From: a gamma proteobacterium symbiont of Ctena orbiculata
Lineage (GTDB): Bacteria; Pseudomonadota; Gammaproteobacteria; Chromatiales; Chromatiaceae
Assembly (NCBI GenBank): GCA_003058495.1
Contig: QBVC01000022.1
Location: 62,001 to 126,000, forward strand
Length of the DNA: 64,000 nucleotides
Reading direction: 5' to 3'
Part shown: piece after piece, positions 63,561 through 64,000 of the stretch
Layout of the letters: each line of letters begins with the position of its first letter
Numbering within the stretch: the stretch's first letter is position 1
Position numbers and translations under genes: made by a program
Notes under the pieces: generated by a model
The model's database searches: none
Seen by the model: the letters and a program-made list of their open reading frames with translations, nothing else
What the model was told of the DNA's origin: nothing

Positions 63561-64000
63561 TCATGGGAGCTTGCCGACGGTGCCGCTCAGGGTCATTTGG
63601 GGAAAGGGTATCTCCCAGCCGTTTTCAGTGCAGGCATCGACACACCAGCGTTGAATGGAGCGGCGCAGGCGATTGTAGAGATCCCCCAGTTCACCGCTGA
63701 AATCCGCAATCACGGTAATATCGAGAGATGAGCTGTTGGCCTGGGAGAACTCAACCCGCAAGTTGATCAGCTGTTCACCGTAACCCTCCTGCTCGGCGCG
63801 CTGCTGGATGCTGTCGCGCAGGATTTGCGGGATGGTTTCGGTACTCTTCTCCTGCAGTGCGTAGCTGACCCCCAACACCTCTTTGATGCGGAAGTTGGTC
63901 GCGAGATTGCGTGGCGATGCGGCGAGAAAGTCTCCGGTCTGGTAGGTTTTCAGGGCACCGCCCCGCTCCACCAGCTGCACCAGCTCCGGCGATATCCCGG
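63561..64000 (-). CDS. Mechanosensitive channel MscS-family protein, C-terminal part
   Basis: The gene begins beyond base 64000; the in-window part, about 146 residues, is open through the window edge. Visible segment ISPELVQLVERGGALKTYQT, a FRIKEVLGVSYALQEKSTET segment, and terminal WCVDACTENGWEIPFPQMTL are typical of the MscS cytoplasmic C-terminal domain, which ends in an IPFPQ-type strand. The pore-forming helices lie outside the window, so the family assignment is partial. Confidence 0.5.
   Translation of the reverse strand, partial: GISPELVQLVERGGALKTYQTGDFLAASPRNLATNFRIKEVLGVSYALQEKSTETIPQILRDSIQQRAEQEGYGEQLINLRVEFSQANSSSLDITVIADFSGELGDLYNRLRRSIQRWCVDACTENGWEIPFPQMTLSGTVGKLP

Overview
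The window looks like the chromosome of a sulfur-oxidising gammaproteobacterium, in the direction of Chromatiales or Sedimenticola/Thiodiazotropha-type thiotrophs. The evidence is a sulfur globule protein, a DsrC/TusE-family protein, a DsrE-family protein, a periplasmic nitrate reductase operon with NarXL and an FNR regulator, and two gene blocks in gammaproteobacterial order (pyrG-kdsA-eno-ftsB-ispD ... ispF-truD, and dnaQ-rnhA-methyltransferase/mltD). Most of the window is GC-rich. Two AT-richer patches, near 10.9-11.6 kb and 15.7-17.4 kb, carry repeats, orphan toxin/antitoxin-like genes and a frameshifted gene. I saw no rRNA, tRNA, CRISPR array, prophage or intact insertion sequence. The species assignment is an inference.

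Layout. 0-2.9 kb: tail of a Cas6-like gene, a cysteine-free DsrC-family gene, a SYLF-domain protein and a divergent pair of paralogous envelope proteins. 3-10.9 kb: a signalling and envelope cluster with two Hanks-type Ser/Thr kinases, two ECF sigma factors, a very basic secreted repeat protein, a beta-barrel protein and a two-span membrane protein. 10.9-17.4 kb: accessory region with 66-bp REP-like repeats, LysR, the Prc protease and orphan small genes. 17.4-20 kb: PKHD-type hydroxylase and uncharacterised conserved genes. 20-28.2 kb: housekeeping block, interrupted by a cNMP-HDOD gene. 28.6-33.7 kb: sulfur globule protein, fnr, dnaQ, rnhA, a methyltransferase and mltD. 33.8-38.2 kb: tautomerase/LysR locus with tiny genes, then a secreted 11-residue-repeat protein followed by an ECF sigma/DUF3106 operon. 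38.2-48.8 kb: ABC-2 exporter, a fused class II aldolase-Dabb protein, a TetR/NTF2-like divergon with two palindromic operators, a DsrE-like protein, a ferric-iron ABC importer with a Fur-like box, and a corrinoid adenosyltransferase. 49-51.8 kb: lemA and an M48 protease. 51.9-62.3 kb: narXL, napFDAGHBC and moaA. 62.3-64 kb: a small gene, a VPxPA-CTERM surface protein and a partial MscS-like channel.

How the genes fit together. fnr (with a perfect FNR box upstream), narXL, the nap operon (with an FNR-like box and NarL-like heptamers upstream) and moaA form a coherent unit for nitrate respiration under low oxygen, with moaA supplying molybdopterin precursor for NapA. The sulfur globule, DsrC-like and DsrE-like proteins point to sulfur oxidation that could be coupled to nitrate.

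The least described part is a recurring pairing. In two separate places a secreted, highly charged internal-repeat protein lies next to an ECF sigma factor gene (4.4-6.2 kb and 36.0-38.2 kb). In the first case it sits beside Hanks-type kinases, in the second beside a putative anti-sigma and a basic DUF3106 protein. This is my best candidate for an uncharacterised envelope-sensing or surface-coating system.
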